Of a DNA stretch of 23,136 nt, positions 8,801-14,041 are shown piece after piece; the stretch's first letter is position 1, and every line of letters starts with the position of its first letter. The notes beneath the pieces were generated by a model. That model was not told where the DNA came from. It did not search any database and saw only the letters and a program-made list of their open reading frames with translations. Source of the DNA: Nanobdellota archaeon (GTDB lineage: Archaea > Nanobdellota > Nanobdellia > Pacearchaeales > GW2011-AR1); assembly GCA_018821425.1 (NCBI GenBank), contig JAHJMH010000074.1, forward strand, positions 1 through 23,136, given 5' to 3'. Position numbers and translations under genes: made by a program.

Positions 8801-10448
8801 GTCGACGAAGAATTTCATTTATGGATTGCAGGATTTGATTGGTAGGGTTGAGGCGAACGATGAGGGGAATTGGTATAATCCTGGAAGTTGGTTCGGAGAT
8901 GCTAGTTTGAGTACTCTGGAAGGAACAGTTGAATTTTCCCCTGACAAGATATTCACTTTTACTGCGACAGGTTTGAACGAGCCCGGTTACCAGAAATACT
9001 ATTCTTACTACTTATACTTTCAGTACTCTTCCGTTGATTCAAGATGGACTTGGACTCCTTATACAGATAGTTCTAATTTCCTCCCTGTTTCAATTACTGC
9101 CGTAGATTTGTCGAGTAATGGAGTTATGGTTGAGCTCGTTCCTAAAGAGAAGGCTATAGTTGAATCTCTTCAGATTAAGGATTTTCTTACAGGTGCTGCA
9201 TATTTTTTTACGATTGATACCCCTCTTTTTTCTCTTGATTTAATTGGGGGCGCTTCTGAAACAGACTTTGCAGGATTTGCTGAGGAACCGATTGTTTTCG
9301 AATTTCAAGATGGGACCTTGAGAAATAATCTTTATTATAAATTTTCAGGGGGCTGGTATTGGTCGTCAAATGCAAGAGATTGGGTTAAAGCTACATTTAC
9401 GAGCGGTGCCGGACAATCAGATAGGAATTATGAGTTTATCAAACAGATTTCTGGCATGTCTCTTCCCGATGGATTTGATCTTCTTGTTCAGAGGGTTTTG
9501 ATAGATGAAGAAGGGGGCTGGTTTTCAAGTTCTGCTTTGGTTACGGACAAGGCAAAGTTTTCTTCTGATAAGGTTGTGACGGTGTTTGGACAAGAAGGAA
9601 ATCAAGATCTTGAATTTATGCAAGATACTTATAATGGAGAAGGAGAGTACAACGGGAAATCGATGTGGCAGTTTTGGTTTAGTCATGAGAATCGTTGGGC
9701 GTGGATTTATGATTCCTCTGCCTTAGAGTTTATGGGATGGAGTACGACTTTTTCATTTGATCCTGGAACATCTTTTGAGTTAGGAACGCGAATTCTTTTC
9801 GGCGTTAGTCCCGGAGGTGTTTCTGAAACGGGAACTAGCGAGCCTTCTTCGCCAGCTGTGACGGTCGGAAACGTCGTTTCAAATCAGCGATCGTCTGCGG
9901 AAGTTTCAAGGATTATTAAGCTTGCAGTTGAAAAATATAGTTGGCCCTCGAACTGCGCTAAATTCTACAATGAAGTTTATAGTGCTGCGAAGAAGTATAG
10001 TGTTTCTGATCCGCTTCTTTTGTTTGCTCTGATGAGGCAGGAGTCTAGTTGTAATCCGAATGCCGGTGCGTCTGTTGATAGCAGTTCTTTTGGATTGATG
10101 CAGATAAATAAAATTCATTGTGGGAGATATGGACTTCCGGCGAATGTTAACGATTGCATGGAGAAATTAAATTCTGATGCAGAGGTAAATATAAATGTTG
10201 GAGCCCAGATTCTTGCAGAAGGATATAAATCAGGTTCGCTTAGTTATTCTTGTAATGCGTTTAAGAGTGAGAAACAGAATGAACCTGCAGTCAATAAAAA
10301 GTATAGTGCGTGGGATGCAGCGTTAAGGAGATACAATGGAGTTGGATGTGCAGGTTATCGGTCCAGTGGAACTGAAATTTTTGCAGACCATGACTTTGTG
10401 GAGAAAATAATGGGTTTTTATTCCCAGCTTTATGAGATATCTAAATGA
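2898..10448 (+). CDS. Giant secreted protein with C-terminal lytic-transglycosylase domain, 2516 aa
   Basis: An N-terminal signal peptide (hydrophobic ALVIPLIIAIFFISLG, then VQA) sends it outside the cell; M9 (2922) is an alternative start. Visible parts in order are: beta-rich N-terminal third; an aromatic W-rich segment near residues 653-673; a helical region around 825-960; a cysteine-rich segment near 1308-1440 (VCDPVVCPRSRC); a CGDG..EQCDG..C cysteine repeat at about 1824-1877; two units of about 220 residues, each with two W-rich segments (Trp pairs near 1935, 2050, 2153, 2266); and a goose-lysozyme/SLT-type domain from about 2350 to the end. That domain has the expected Glu in MRQESSCNP (E2382), GLMQI (2399-2403), NINVGAQIL and ALRRYNG. 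SLT domains cleave glycan strands of peptidoglycan. Archaea lack murein, so the target is probably another cell's envelope or this cell's own surface glycan (inference). It is third in the operon. Confidence 0.85.
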   Translation: MGITTIKNMRNAKCLALVIPLIIAIFFISLGGVQAASFSSGLIATSPYTGDSTSALSSSFSNSQCKAGQDFILQVSPTGCIPSVVRSDLLEDQNIPVFCPIVATKINPLIDVDSIGGVSFSGNTPSEVSGVGFLPNRAAILNPGIQINNPVLGSIGYAVIVLNQNKNESSMPDFIEGSLTARLTYDVSNAFGVGQSTFYLPVMSDTDWNENYKRYSFWDGKGYLRAESVGIEGAAISVYSDRDISSGTTTKRVVAKENIPLGGTSGDIGIPGFDYCLGSLNLRLNGVEAPDTTATIEINGNPIDLKAGEKFLDNRCSVKSIEKQGVIERVVLSCNEDDKPNNFNLITSPKIKIEVDGSSKTVSVGDKLDYLSQDNLKSVYVAYIRTSGDTRNEKDLVVSFAAIPGVEADKTKLTDDELSSIARFMNSFPDKGADNIFSLGVNIYKAYASVIETIFRGVVSGENFDDVYLSNAEGEDVFGKKIKIVGFADPVDADLSNLDENVKKNYENALKDYQSVLDSFASGKYPPSEQATLGENAFRGMIGLYAGSGQKRTLAETCNKLKSDYKDATIPKECENIAALSSAEPLSKDVLIQGRIYRISLNGIKEPGYKEFGAKVAVTMPDGEIKSYDMKKDSIIYINSEIQYSYDGGILLDLVYFKYKADKWQWSWNKDKWKTIDANLARGVEYDGKKVDDSYINIINRLNGASSGGGVDYLRTLDATDESTRESIQLVDVSEDAIKLKVSLKKEKFVNAVKQFFVSTGVKTLNKNVPENFDSAYLFTIQEIKLEKVAKVSIIPNINYAETTADFPFKIGIEKRSIQLSPEKTKSRINSLNETLARWSNINDKLGRAVEIGNKLCLGVGTYLTMKNFFSNLAGEGLARQKVMRGDGGYFDICKEEIVKTGKSLNACLLAKNPDIEKDVEAYAAAIKAQDKKMKDLQDGILTTQVIGENFVDTDEVVKRLVDGEYKNDLETKLQTAGITKIKINGKDVSVSEIVKRINPNATYLTQARDLELNVKLLSVGGVVGKVAKGEIEAALGNIWVNSDRDAARKTLSEKYGIPGVSLISTGPTTKLPITSTKTFNDVKAKFTNFAAAGVQDESYIHIVKDYATSVEYLIVMDDNFVVEKTFRIDNGMLVPETEINKLRLQPEFHAKGTYQNPYTAGTEEVKYYESGKYAGLPAIVPFDLQNGWYAAVKPTLPIGGSIKAYDDSGRISSFYLCNIGTNKKVEFYSGIGDDDCVMINPAINVPYDKFPGLTDKEAAQLADTAIRAIADASRQYGAAVSSVRIISPSGASQTIKVGEPSLGIPDIQCQDFMSPVECNLLFNVCDPVVCPRSRCDLGGAYPVNDVVASGIAGSIALCLPNFPEVKVPVCLSGIYAGIEGYLSVLDNYQSCLQNSLETGQQIGICDELHSLYMCDFLWNQIIPIANVAVPQAIGKILGSGGTRGGGEYLGISDAWKGAQDSAQFFAQNYAVQSYEAFKARSTAGVGTSVCKNWVSLRAPDGGSLLDSITKPRVPAQFYGNFDEIPYTSATVPPTSHYKVFYHIYAGGDLPAYYQVYLKSSGQAYFQDTNSRRVIASGFISEKEYATETKDFTAPTGYTELCIVVNNQEECGFKQVTTEFGLNYLTEKYVTDEAKVRDVTSSSECVSGTPNVAALLNPNLQSGVEGVIDPAIYNRGITRICATRDPGSATDPNSGGEGSRWVKVGYCDTPNMGCWLDTQSVKDTVKNENLEKEALAEVTESYLDIIKKENGLLSDTDFAGKVKEIRDESNALEKISLINENFPKVFENNKKGFLTLLRGDAYRSLVVKAFAAIAESAGKKGTGICGDGTVQSLNSDEKNEQCDGTDLNGQTCKSQGFAGGGTLSCTNTCEFEFSGCQGEAVSAKDRIEQVEASAEGRAQAVKDGKNNYPVLKFDNGNIGGDIYFMFSDINREDQWTWSNDLKSFYTYEDISLGGSDISSENRNFMEKLSTKNFIYGLQDLIGRVEANDEGNWYNPGSWFGDASLSTLEGTVEFSPDKIFTFTATGLNEPGYQKYYSYYLYFQYSSVDSRWTWTPYTDSSNFLPVSITAVDLSSNGVMVELVPKEKAIVESLQIKDFLTGAAYFFTIDTPLFSLDLIGGASETDFAGFAEEPIVFEFQDGTLRNNLYYKFSGGWYWSSNARDWVKATFTSGAGQSDRNYEFIKQISGMSLPDGFDLLVQRVLIDEEGGWFSSSALVTDKAKFSSDKVVTVFGQEGNQDLEFMQDTYNGEGEYNGKSMWQFWFSHENRWAWIYDSSALEFMGWSTTFSFDPGTSFELGTRILFGVSPGGVSETGTSEPSSPAVTVGNVVSNQRSSAEVSRIIKLAVEKYSWPSNCAKFYNEVYSAAKKYSVSDPLLLFALMRQESSCNPNAGASVDSSSFGLMQINKIHCGRYGLPANVNDCMEKLNSDAEVNINVGAQILAEGYKSGSLSYSCNAFKSEKQNEPAVNKKYSAWDAALRRYNGVGCAGYRSSGTEIFADHDFVEKIMGFYSQLYEISK

Positions 10449-10456
10449 TTCTAAAC

Positions 10457-10467
10457 CTTTTTATATT
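10457..10467 (+). promoter_or_regulatory. TATA box for the structured RNA / tRNA-Leu precursor
   Basis: CTTTTTATATT lies just after the giant gene's stop codon. Its expected start site, about 25 bp downstream, falls at 10485-10495, immediately before the structured RNA. No comparable TATA box is obvious 25 bp before tRNA-Leu at 10655, so the tRNA may be transcribed from here as part of a longer precursor. Confidence 0.5.
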
Positions 10468-10487
10468 CTTAAAAAATAATATCTTGT

Positions 10488-10590
10488 TATGAAGTGAGTG
10501 TGTCGGATGAGGAGAACCTAAGGTTCTCCCTACAGTACCCTCTCCTAAGTTTGCGCGCTTCGCGCGTTATTGGAGATTGCCGGCACTTTT
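10488..10590 (+). ncRNA. Probable structured RNA with a three-way junction
   Basis: Three helices nest cleanly. P1 is GTGTCGG (10500-10506) with CCGGCAC (10580-10586). P2 is the perfect 8-bp hairpin GGAGAACC/GGTTCTCC (10511-10529) with loop TAA. P3 is TCTCC (10541-10545) with GGAGA (10572-10576), capped by a CGCGC/GCGCG hairpin (10554-10566). CACTTTTT follows P1 as a possible terminator or processing site. A TATA box lies about 25 bp before 10488. The 7-bp P1 followed by a 2-nt spacer recalls a tRNA acceptor, but there is no T loop (TTCRANY), so it is not a tRNA. It contains repeat element copy C, and its first 14 nt (10494-10507) match tRNA-Leu nucleotides 1-14 at 11 of 14 positions. The function is unknown. 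Confidence 0.55.
10508..10545 (+). repeat. Three-arm repeat element, copy C
   Basis: Starts TGAGGAGAACC, with purine arm GGAGA, proximal arm TCTCC, linker CTACAGTAC and distal arm TCTCC. Compared with copies D and E (GGGGG / CCCC(C) / CCCCC), the purine arm is changed and both pyrimidine arms carry the matching change. It begins directly after a near-copy of tRNA-Leu nucleotides 1-14. Confidence 0.7.
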
Positions 10591-10596
10591 TCATAC

Positions 10597-10610
10597 GCGG
10601 GTGTGCCGGA
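10597..10610 (+). repeat. Exact duplicate of tRNA-Leu nucleotides 1-14
   Basis: GCGGGTGTGCCGGA is identical to the first 14 nt of the tRNA-Leu gene 58 bp downstream. Weaker similarity continues (TGGCGTCAA against GTGGTCAAA). No anticodon arm or T arm follows, so it is a fragment. The spacer 10611-10654 includes the perfect hairpin CTTCAA-TAC-TTGAAG, which runs into the first tRNA base. Confidence 0.8.
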
Positions 10611-10654
10611 TGGCGTCAATATTCTTTGGCTTGTCCGTCACTTCAATACTTGAA

Positions 10655-10738
10655 GCGGGTGTGCCGGAGTGGTCAAACGGGACAGCCTTAGGAGCTGTTA
10701 GCTTAGTGCTTACGAAGGTTCGAATCCTTTCACCCGCA
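10655..10738 (+). tRNA. tRNA-Leu(TAG)
   Basis: An intronless type II tRNA. The acceptor GCGGGTG pairs with CACCCGC and is followed by discriminator A. The D arm has GTGGTCAAAC, the anticodon stem ACAGC/GCTGT encloses loop CTTAGGA (anticodon TAG), and a long variable arm (TAGCTTAGTGCTTACG) precedes the T arm AAGG-TTCGAAT-CCTT. CCA is not encoded. Upstream lie two copies or near-copies of its own first 14 nt and the structured RNA. Confidence 0.95.
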
Positions 10739-10760
10739 TTTTGTTTTAGATTCCTTCCCC

Positions 10761-10830
10761 TGAATTTGTCCCGCCCACCCGCCCAAAAGGAAAGACGGAA
10801 ATTTGCGCGCTCCACTTTGTTCCGCGCGAT
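10761..10830 (+). repeat. GC-rich repeat and CGCGC hairpin downstream of tRNA-Leu
   Basis: Contains GAATTTGTCCCGCCCA, shared exactly with 771-786, and CCCGCCCACCCG, shared with 750-761. Further on, TTTGCGCGCT (10802-10811) repeats the text at 10550-10559 and can form a hairpin with GCGCG near 10823-10828. So GC-rich hairpin sequences flank tRNA-Leu on both sides. No coding frame is convincing between 10739 and 10939; apart from these repeats I see nothing else there. Confidence 0.5.
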
Positions 10831-10939
10831 TGATGTTAAAGAGAAAAAGGTAAAATCACATTGCGAAAATTCTTATTCACGTTTTCTAATTAATAAGCTT
10901 TTTTTAATCTTGGCACGTTAGCGACGGTAAATCTTAGAA

Positions 10940-11866
10940 TTATTTCTTAGTTCTTGCTTCAGCTTCTTTTTGTTTTATCTTGTCTTCTAAATTCAGACGT
11001 TCTATAAGTTCCTTGTATCTGTTTCTTATGGTAACTTCAGTTATTCCCGCGATGTCCGCGACTTCTCTCTGCGTTTTCTTTTCGTCGTTCATCAACGCGG
11101 CGACATACAACGCGGCTGCCGCGATTCCTGCGGGTCCACGGCCCGAAGTTAATTCAACTTCTTCTGCACGCTTCAAAACCTTGAGGGCATCGTTTTGAGT
11201 TTTTGGCGAAAGCTTCAGAACAGAAGAGAATCTTGAAATATAATCTTTTGGAGAACTTTGATTTACTTTTATTCCGAGTTTTCTTATTATGAATCTGTAA
11301 GTTCTTCCTATTTCTTTTCTTTCAACGTCGGATGCCGTCGCCATTTCGTCGAGAGTTCTTGGGATGTTGTAGCTTCTGCACGCGGCATAAAGGCACGCGG
11401 CGATTACGGATTCCATTGAACGACCTCGGACTAATCCTCGCTGGAGAACGTAATTGTAAATTCTTGCGGCTTCGTCTTTGACCACGTTTGGAAGATTCAA
11501 GTAAGAAGCGGTGATTCTAAGTTCGGCCATTGCTAATCTTAAATTTCTTTCAATAGAAGTTGAAACTCTTTCTTGCCACTTTTTCAATCTTAAAAATTTT
11601 CTTGTTTGCTTTGGTTCAAGTCGGTATATGTCCGAGATTTCTCCAACGTTTGTTGTTAGGCCCTTGTCAAATTTCTGTATGCTTGTCGGGGCTCCGCCAC
11701 GACCTTTTTTATCTCCTTTATCAAACTTTCCCGAAAGATCAATTCCGCTGTCAACCATTTTTTCTTCAATAACAAGACCGCAATCGTTGCAAATAATTTC
11801 TCCTAGATGGGGGTCGTAATTAAGATGTATGCTGTCACATTCGGGGCATTTTTTTATTGATGACAT
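10940..11866 (-). CDS. tfb: Transcription initiation factor IIB (TFB)
   Basis: This is the archaeal TFIIB homologue that bridges TBP-bound promoter DNA and RNA polymerase. The N-terminal zinc ribbon is CPEC ... CNDC. A B-reader/linker segment follows (RGGAPTSIQKFDKGLTT), then two cyclin-like repeats, the first around RNLRLAMAELRITASYL and the second around PKDYISRFSSVLKLSP, with a helix-turn-helix near ADIAGITEVTIRNRYKEL. The chosen ATG at 11866 (MSSIKKCPEC) puts the ribbon at the very N-terminus, as in the family, giving 308 residues. An upstream in-frame TTG at 11899 would add 11 unlikely residues. The low-GC region 11900-12060 holds a TATA candidate (TTTAAATTTTATTA near 11948-11961) for this gene. 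Confidence 0.95.
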   Translation of the reverse strand: MSSIKKCPECDSIHLNYDPHLGEIICNDCGLVIEEKMVDSGIDLSGKFDKGDKKGRGGAPTSIQKFDKGLTTNVGEISDIYRLEPKQTRKFLRLKKWQERVSTSIERNLRLAMAELRITASYLNLPNVVKDEAARIYNYVLQRGLVRGRSMESVIAACLYAACRSYNIPRTLDEMATASDVERKEIGRTYRFIIRKLGIKVNQSSPKDYISRFSSVLKLSPKTQNDALKVLKRAEEVELTSGRGPAGIAAAALYVAALMNDEKKTQREVADIAGITEVTIRNRYKELIERLNLEDKIKQKEAEARTKK

Positions 11867-12068
11867 GGTAAGACAACCTACGGTTTTCTTGACCGTCAAC
11901 TTTCCCTTAAGTTAGTGCTTAGGGCTAATTGTGTCAAAATCCGTTTGTTTAAATTTTATTACTTTAGGGGGAACCACAAAGTTTAAAAGATAAAATTAAC
12001 GAGGGTTTATAAAGCTTTTGTCAGTTCTCGTCGGTTCTTGTTAATTTTTTAAGAATAAATTCAATTTC

Positions 12069-12428
12069 TTACTCAACCAAAACACCGTTGACAATTCCTT
12101 CTTGACTTGGTCTGTTCGTTACTCTAACTTTTCCGGCTTCAGTTTCGACGATTGTTCCCTTTGTAAGAACATTTTGTCTTGCAAGGAATCTATTTGAAGG
12201 AGTCTCAAGAACATTTTTGATTTCAACTTTTTGGCTTTTCTTTCCAGATATAATGTTTATCAGATTTGAATGGAGAAGCACTTTTTTCATTTTTCCGCCC
12301 CTTTCTCTTTTATCTTTTTTCTTTTCCTCGCCAAGTTTAACTATTCGTTTTTGACCTGCAAGCTCGTGAAGTTTCTTCCCTCGGCTTTTCTTATACTTTC
12401 CGCCCGAAATTTTTTTTCCTTTCTTCAT
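12069..12428 (-). CDS. rps8e: 30S ribosomal protein eS8
   Basis: The 119-residue basic protein opens KKGKKISGGKYKKSRGKKLHELA and has the eS8 core: NVLETPSNRFLARQNVLTKGTIVETEAGKVRVTNRPSQEGIVNGVLVE. Archaeal eS8 proteins are about 120-130 residues, so it is complete. A TATA box (TATATAAATA on the minus strand near 12450-12459) lies about 26 bp before the ATG, which implies a leaderless mRNA. It is divergent from the Sm-like gene, with repeat element copy F between them. Confidence 0.95.
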   Translation of the reverse strand: MKKGKKISGGKYKKSRGKKLHELAGQKRIVKLGEEKKKDKRERGGKMKKVLLHSNLINIISGKKSQKVEIKNVLETPSNRFLARQNVLTKGTIVETEAGKVRVTNRPSQEGIVNGVLVE

Positions 12429-12465
12429 ACACTCTGGGGCAAATTTTTATTTATATAGCTTTCTA

Positions 12466-12510
12466 TTGAGAGCACCGAAGACTAACTCTCCTTACACTAA
12501 CTCCCCCTTA
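12466..12510 (+). repeat. Three-arm repeat element, copy F (rps8e / Sm intergenic)
   Basis: GAGAG (12468-12472) can pair with CTCTC (12486-12490), followed by CTTACACTAA and a distal CTCCCCC. The TTACACTAAC linker is the same as in the tRNA-Cys intron copy. The right half is also a tandem duplication of a 15-mer with the form ACTAACTCYCCTTA. Unlike the other copies it is not next to a tRNA. It sits just upstream of the rps8e TATA box, on the far side from the gene. Confidence 0.55.
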
Positions 12511-12598
12511 ATTTTGCTGTTGTAATCCAAAATGAACCGAAGAATTTATAAACGGGTCTTGTGGTTATACAATATTCCATAATTTGGAGATTAAAAAA

Positions 12599-12853
12599 AT
12601 GGTTAACGGAATCGAGCGACCTTTAGATCTTTTGAACAATTCAAAGGGGAAAGAAATCCTTGTGCACTTAAAAGGAGATAAACAATTTGTAGGAACGCTT
12701 CTCGCTTTTGACATTCATATAAATCTTGTTCTTGATAATATCAAAGAAATGGAAGACGGCGAGATAAAGCGAAATCTTGGTTTGACTTTCTTGCGAGGAG
12801 ATACAATCATTTTCATTTCTCCCGCCTCGACGAGTTTGAAGAAAAACGAATGA
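12599..12853 (+). CDS. Sm-like archaeal RNA-binding protein (SmAP/Lsm)
   Basis: The 84 residues carry the Sm fold. After RPLDLLNNSKGKEILVHLKG comes the Sm1 pattern (FVGTLLAFDIHINLVLDN), in which D, N and H line the U-rich RNA-binding pore, then Sm2 (LRGDTIIFISP). SmAPs form heptameric rings that bind U-rich RNA and tRNA precursors. The ATG at 12599 is preceded by GGAG at a good distance, so it is preferred over a TTG at 12584. TATA: AATTTATAAAC near 12543-12553. Confidence 0.93.
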   Translation: MVNGIERPLDLLNNSKGKEILVHLKGDKQFVGTLLAFDIHINLVLDNIKEMEDGEIKRNLGLTFLRGDTIIFISPASTSLKKNE

Positions 12854-12891
12854 TTCTGAAAATTTTTAAAGATTCTATTATTTGTTGATTT

Positions 12892-13374
12892 ATGAGTTTG
12901 AATGAAGTCGATAAAATTAAATCTATTCTTTCTGAAGTTGGTGCTAATCCGGTCTATTCTGAACATGAAGCAGTTAGAACCAGCGAGGATGCGGTTAGAG
13001 TAAGAGGAGGTAAATTGAGTCAGGGAATTAAAGCAATTCTTTTTACTACCGAGACGGATTGGGTTGTGGTTGATATTCCCGCTGATAAAAAAGTGGATGT
13101 GGGAAAGGTTGCTCGGCATTTGGGGTGGTCAAGAGGCAGGTTGAGAATGGCGACGCCAGATGAAGTTTTGCAAAAGACTGGTTGTGAGGTTGGTGCTGTT
13201 CCGCCGTTTGGTCATAAAGAAAATTTAAAAATTCTCGTCGATGAGGGAGTTTTTGATAATCAGGAGAATTCTTTTAATATTGGATTGCGGACGCATTCTG
13301 CGAAAGTTAGGACTGAAGACGTTCGGAGAGTTTTTGATAGGATTGGTGCTTTTGTTGGAGAGTTTTCTTGTTGA
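12892..13374 (+). CDS. YbaK/ProX-type aminoacyl-tRNA deacylase
   Basis: The 160-residue single-domain protein matches the YbaK/aminoacyl-tRNA deacylase fold. It has the conserved lysine region GIKAILFTTETDWVVVDIPADKKVDVGKVAR and the G-x-V-P-P-F-G segment (GCEVGAVPPFGH), then a final strand-helix with RTEDVRRVF. These enzymes hydrolyse mischarged aminoacyl-tRNA in trans. It stands alone rather than as an editing domain of a synthetase. ATTTTTAAAG, about 25-28 bp before the ATG, predicts a leaderless transcript. Substrate specificity (Pro, Cys-Pro, Ala, Ser) cannot be read from sequence alone. Confidence 0.85.
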   Translation: MSLNEVDKIKSILSEVGANPVYSEHEAVRTSEDAVRVRGGKLSQGIKAILFTTETDWVVVDIPADKKVDVGKVARHLGWSRGRLRMATPDEVLQKTGCEVGAVPPFGHKENLKILVDEGVFDNQENSFNIGLRTHSAKVRTEDVRRVFDRIGAFVGEFSC

Positions 13375-13411
13375 TTGTAATATTTATTAATTGCTCTTTG
13401 CTTTTTTGATA

Positions 13412-13705
13412 ATGGATTTTGTTTTTGTTGTAAAGGATAAATCTGATAGGAACCTTAGATTAACGAGGAGGCAGTGGACACATATAACAACGAAACACCC
13501 GATGCTGACTTCTTATTTGGAGAAACTTAAAGAGACTCTGAATGATCCGGATAAAATTATGCCTCACGAGTTTGGAAGATTATTTGACTATTACAAATAT
13601 TATAAGCATCAATCTGGCGGAGCTAAGTTTTTGAAGGTTGTGGTTAAATATTTAAATGGTGACGGGTTTATTCTTTCAGCGTATTTTGTTAAGCATATAA
13701 ATTAA
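13412..13705 (+). CDS. Probable toxin-like RNase-fold protein (PBECR2/DUF4258-like)
   Basis: The 97-residue protein reads FVVKDKSDRNLRLTRRQWTHI, then TKHPML, a helix, NDPDKIMPHE, and the strands FLKVVVKYLNGDGFILSAYF. The order W-x-H-I...HP...dPd...lkVVVKy...g.ilTAYf is typical of small BECR/RelE-like nuclease families such as PBECR2 and DUF4258. Family assignment is from pattern memory. The ATG at 13412 is chosen because ATATTTATTAA lies about 25-30 bp upstream, which is leaderless spacing. It is followed 1 nt later by a DUF2283-like gene, the usual antitoxin partner. Predicted role: a toxin that cleaves RNA, neutralised by the next product. Confidence 0.6.
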   Translation: MDFVFVVKDKSDRNLRLTRRQWTHITTKHPMLTSYLEKLKETLNDPDKIMPHEFGRLFDYYKYYKHQSGGAKFLKVVVKYLNGDGFILSAYFVKHIN

Positions 13706-13706
13706 A

Positions 13707-13946
13707 ATGGAACAAGAAATGAGTGTTTATTATGATGAGAAAGGAGATTATCTTGAGATAATGTTTGGTGGCTCAAGCTCTGATTATGGCGATCATGTCT
13801 CGGAGGATGTGGTCTTATTTAAGGATCAAGGAACAGAAGAAATTCTTGGAGTTGGGATATTCAATTTTAAAAAGCACACACATGACCTTGATGACCTGAA
13901 ACTCAAACTTCCTGTGAAAATTAATCTTTCTCAATTGAAGGTTTGA
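13707..13946 (+). CDS. DUF2283-like small protein, probable antitoxin
   Basis: The 79 residues begin MEQEMSVYYDEKGDYLEIMFG, the DUF2283 signature (short basic or polar head, YD..gDyLei.f), and continue with SEDVVLFKDQGTEEILGVGIFNF. The start codon is 1 nt after the preceding stop with no ribosome-binding site, indicating translational coupling to the toxin-like gene. A second ATG at 13719 could also serve. DUF2283 proteins commonly sit next to DUF4258/BECR-type toxins, which supports an antitoxin role by context. No DNA-binding motif is visible. Confidence 0.65.
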   Translation: MEQEMSVYYDEKGDYLEIMFGGSSSDYGDHVSEDVVLFKDQGTEEILGVGIFNFKKHTHDLDDLKLKLPVKINLSQLKV

Positions 13947-14041
13947 TGTTTATTTTTACTTCTTAGCAGTTTTCCAAAGATATTCAAAATAATTTTTGTA
14001 TGAATCATAAGATTTATAATTGGTTATTCTGTCTAATTTTT

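Noticed and set aside
10494..10590. A tRNA gene based on the 7-bp GTGTCGG/CCGGCAC helix followed by a 2-nt spacer
   Set aside because: No T arm with TTCRANY abuts the 3' strand, and no anticodon arm with T33 fits. Kept as a structured RNA only.
10577..10921. A protein-coding frame across tRNA-Leu
   Set aside because: It runs through the tRNA and GC-rich repeats, has no start signals, and its composition is not protein-like.
11900..11925. A degenerate element copy (TTAGTGCTTAGGG) in the tfb upstream region
   Set aside because: Only part of the linker and one arm match. Too weak without a model search.
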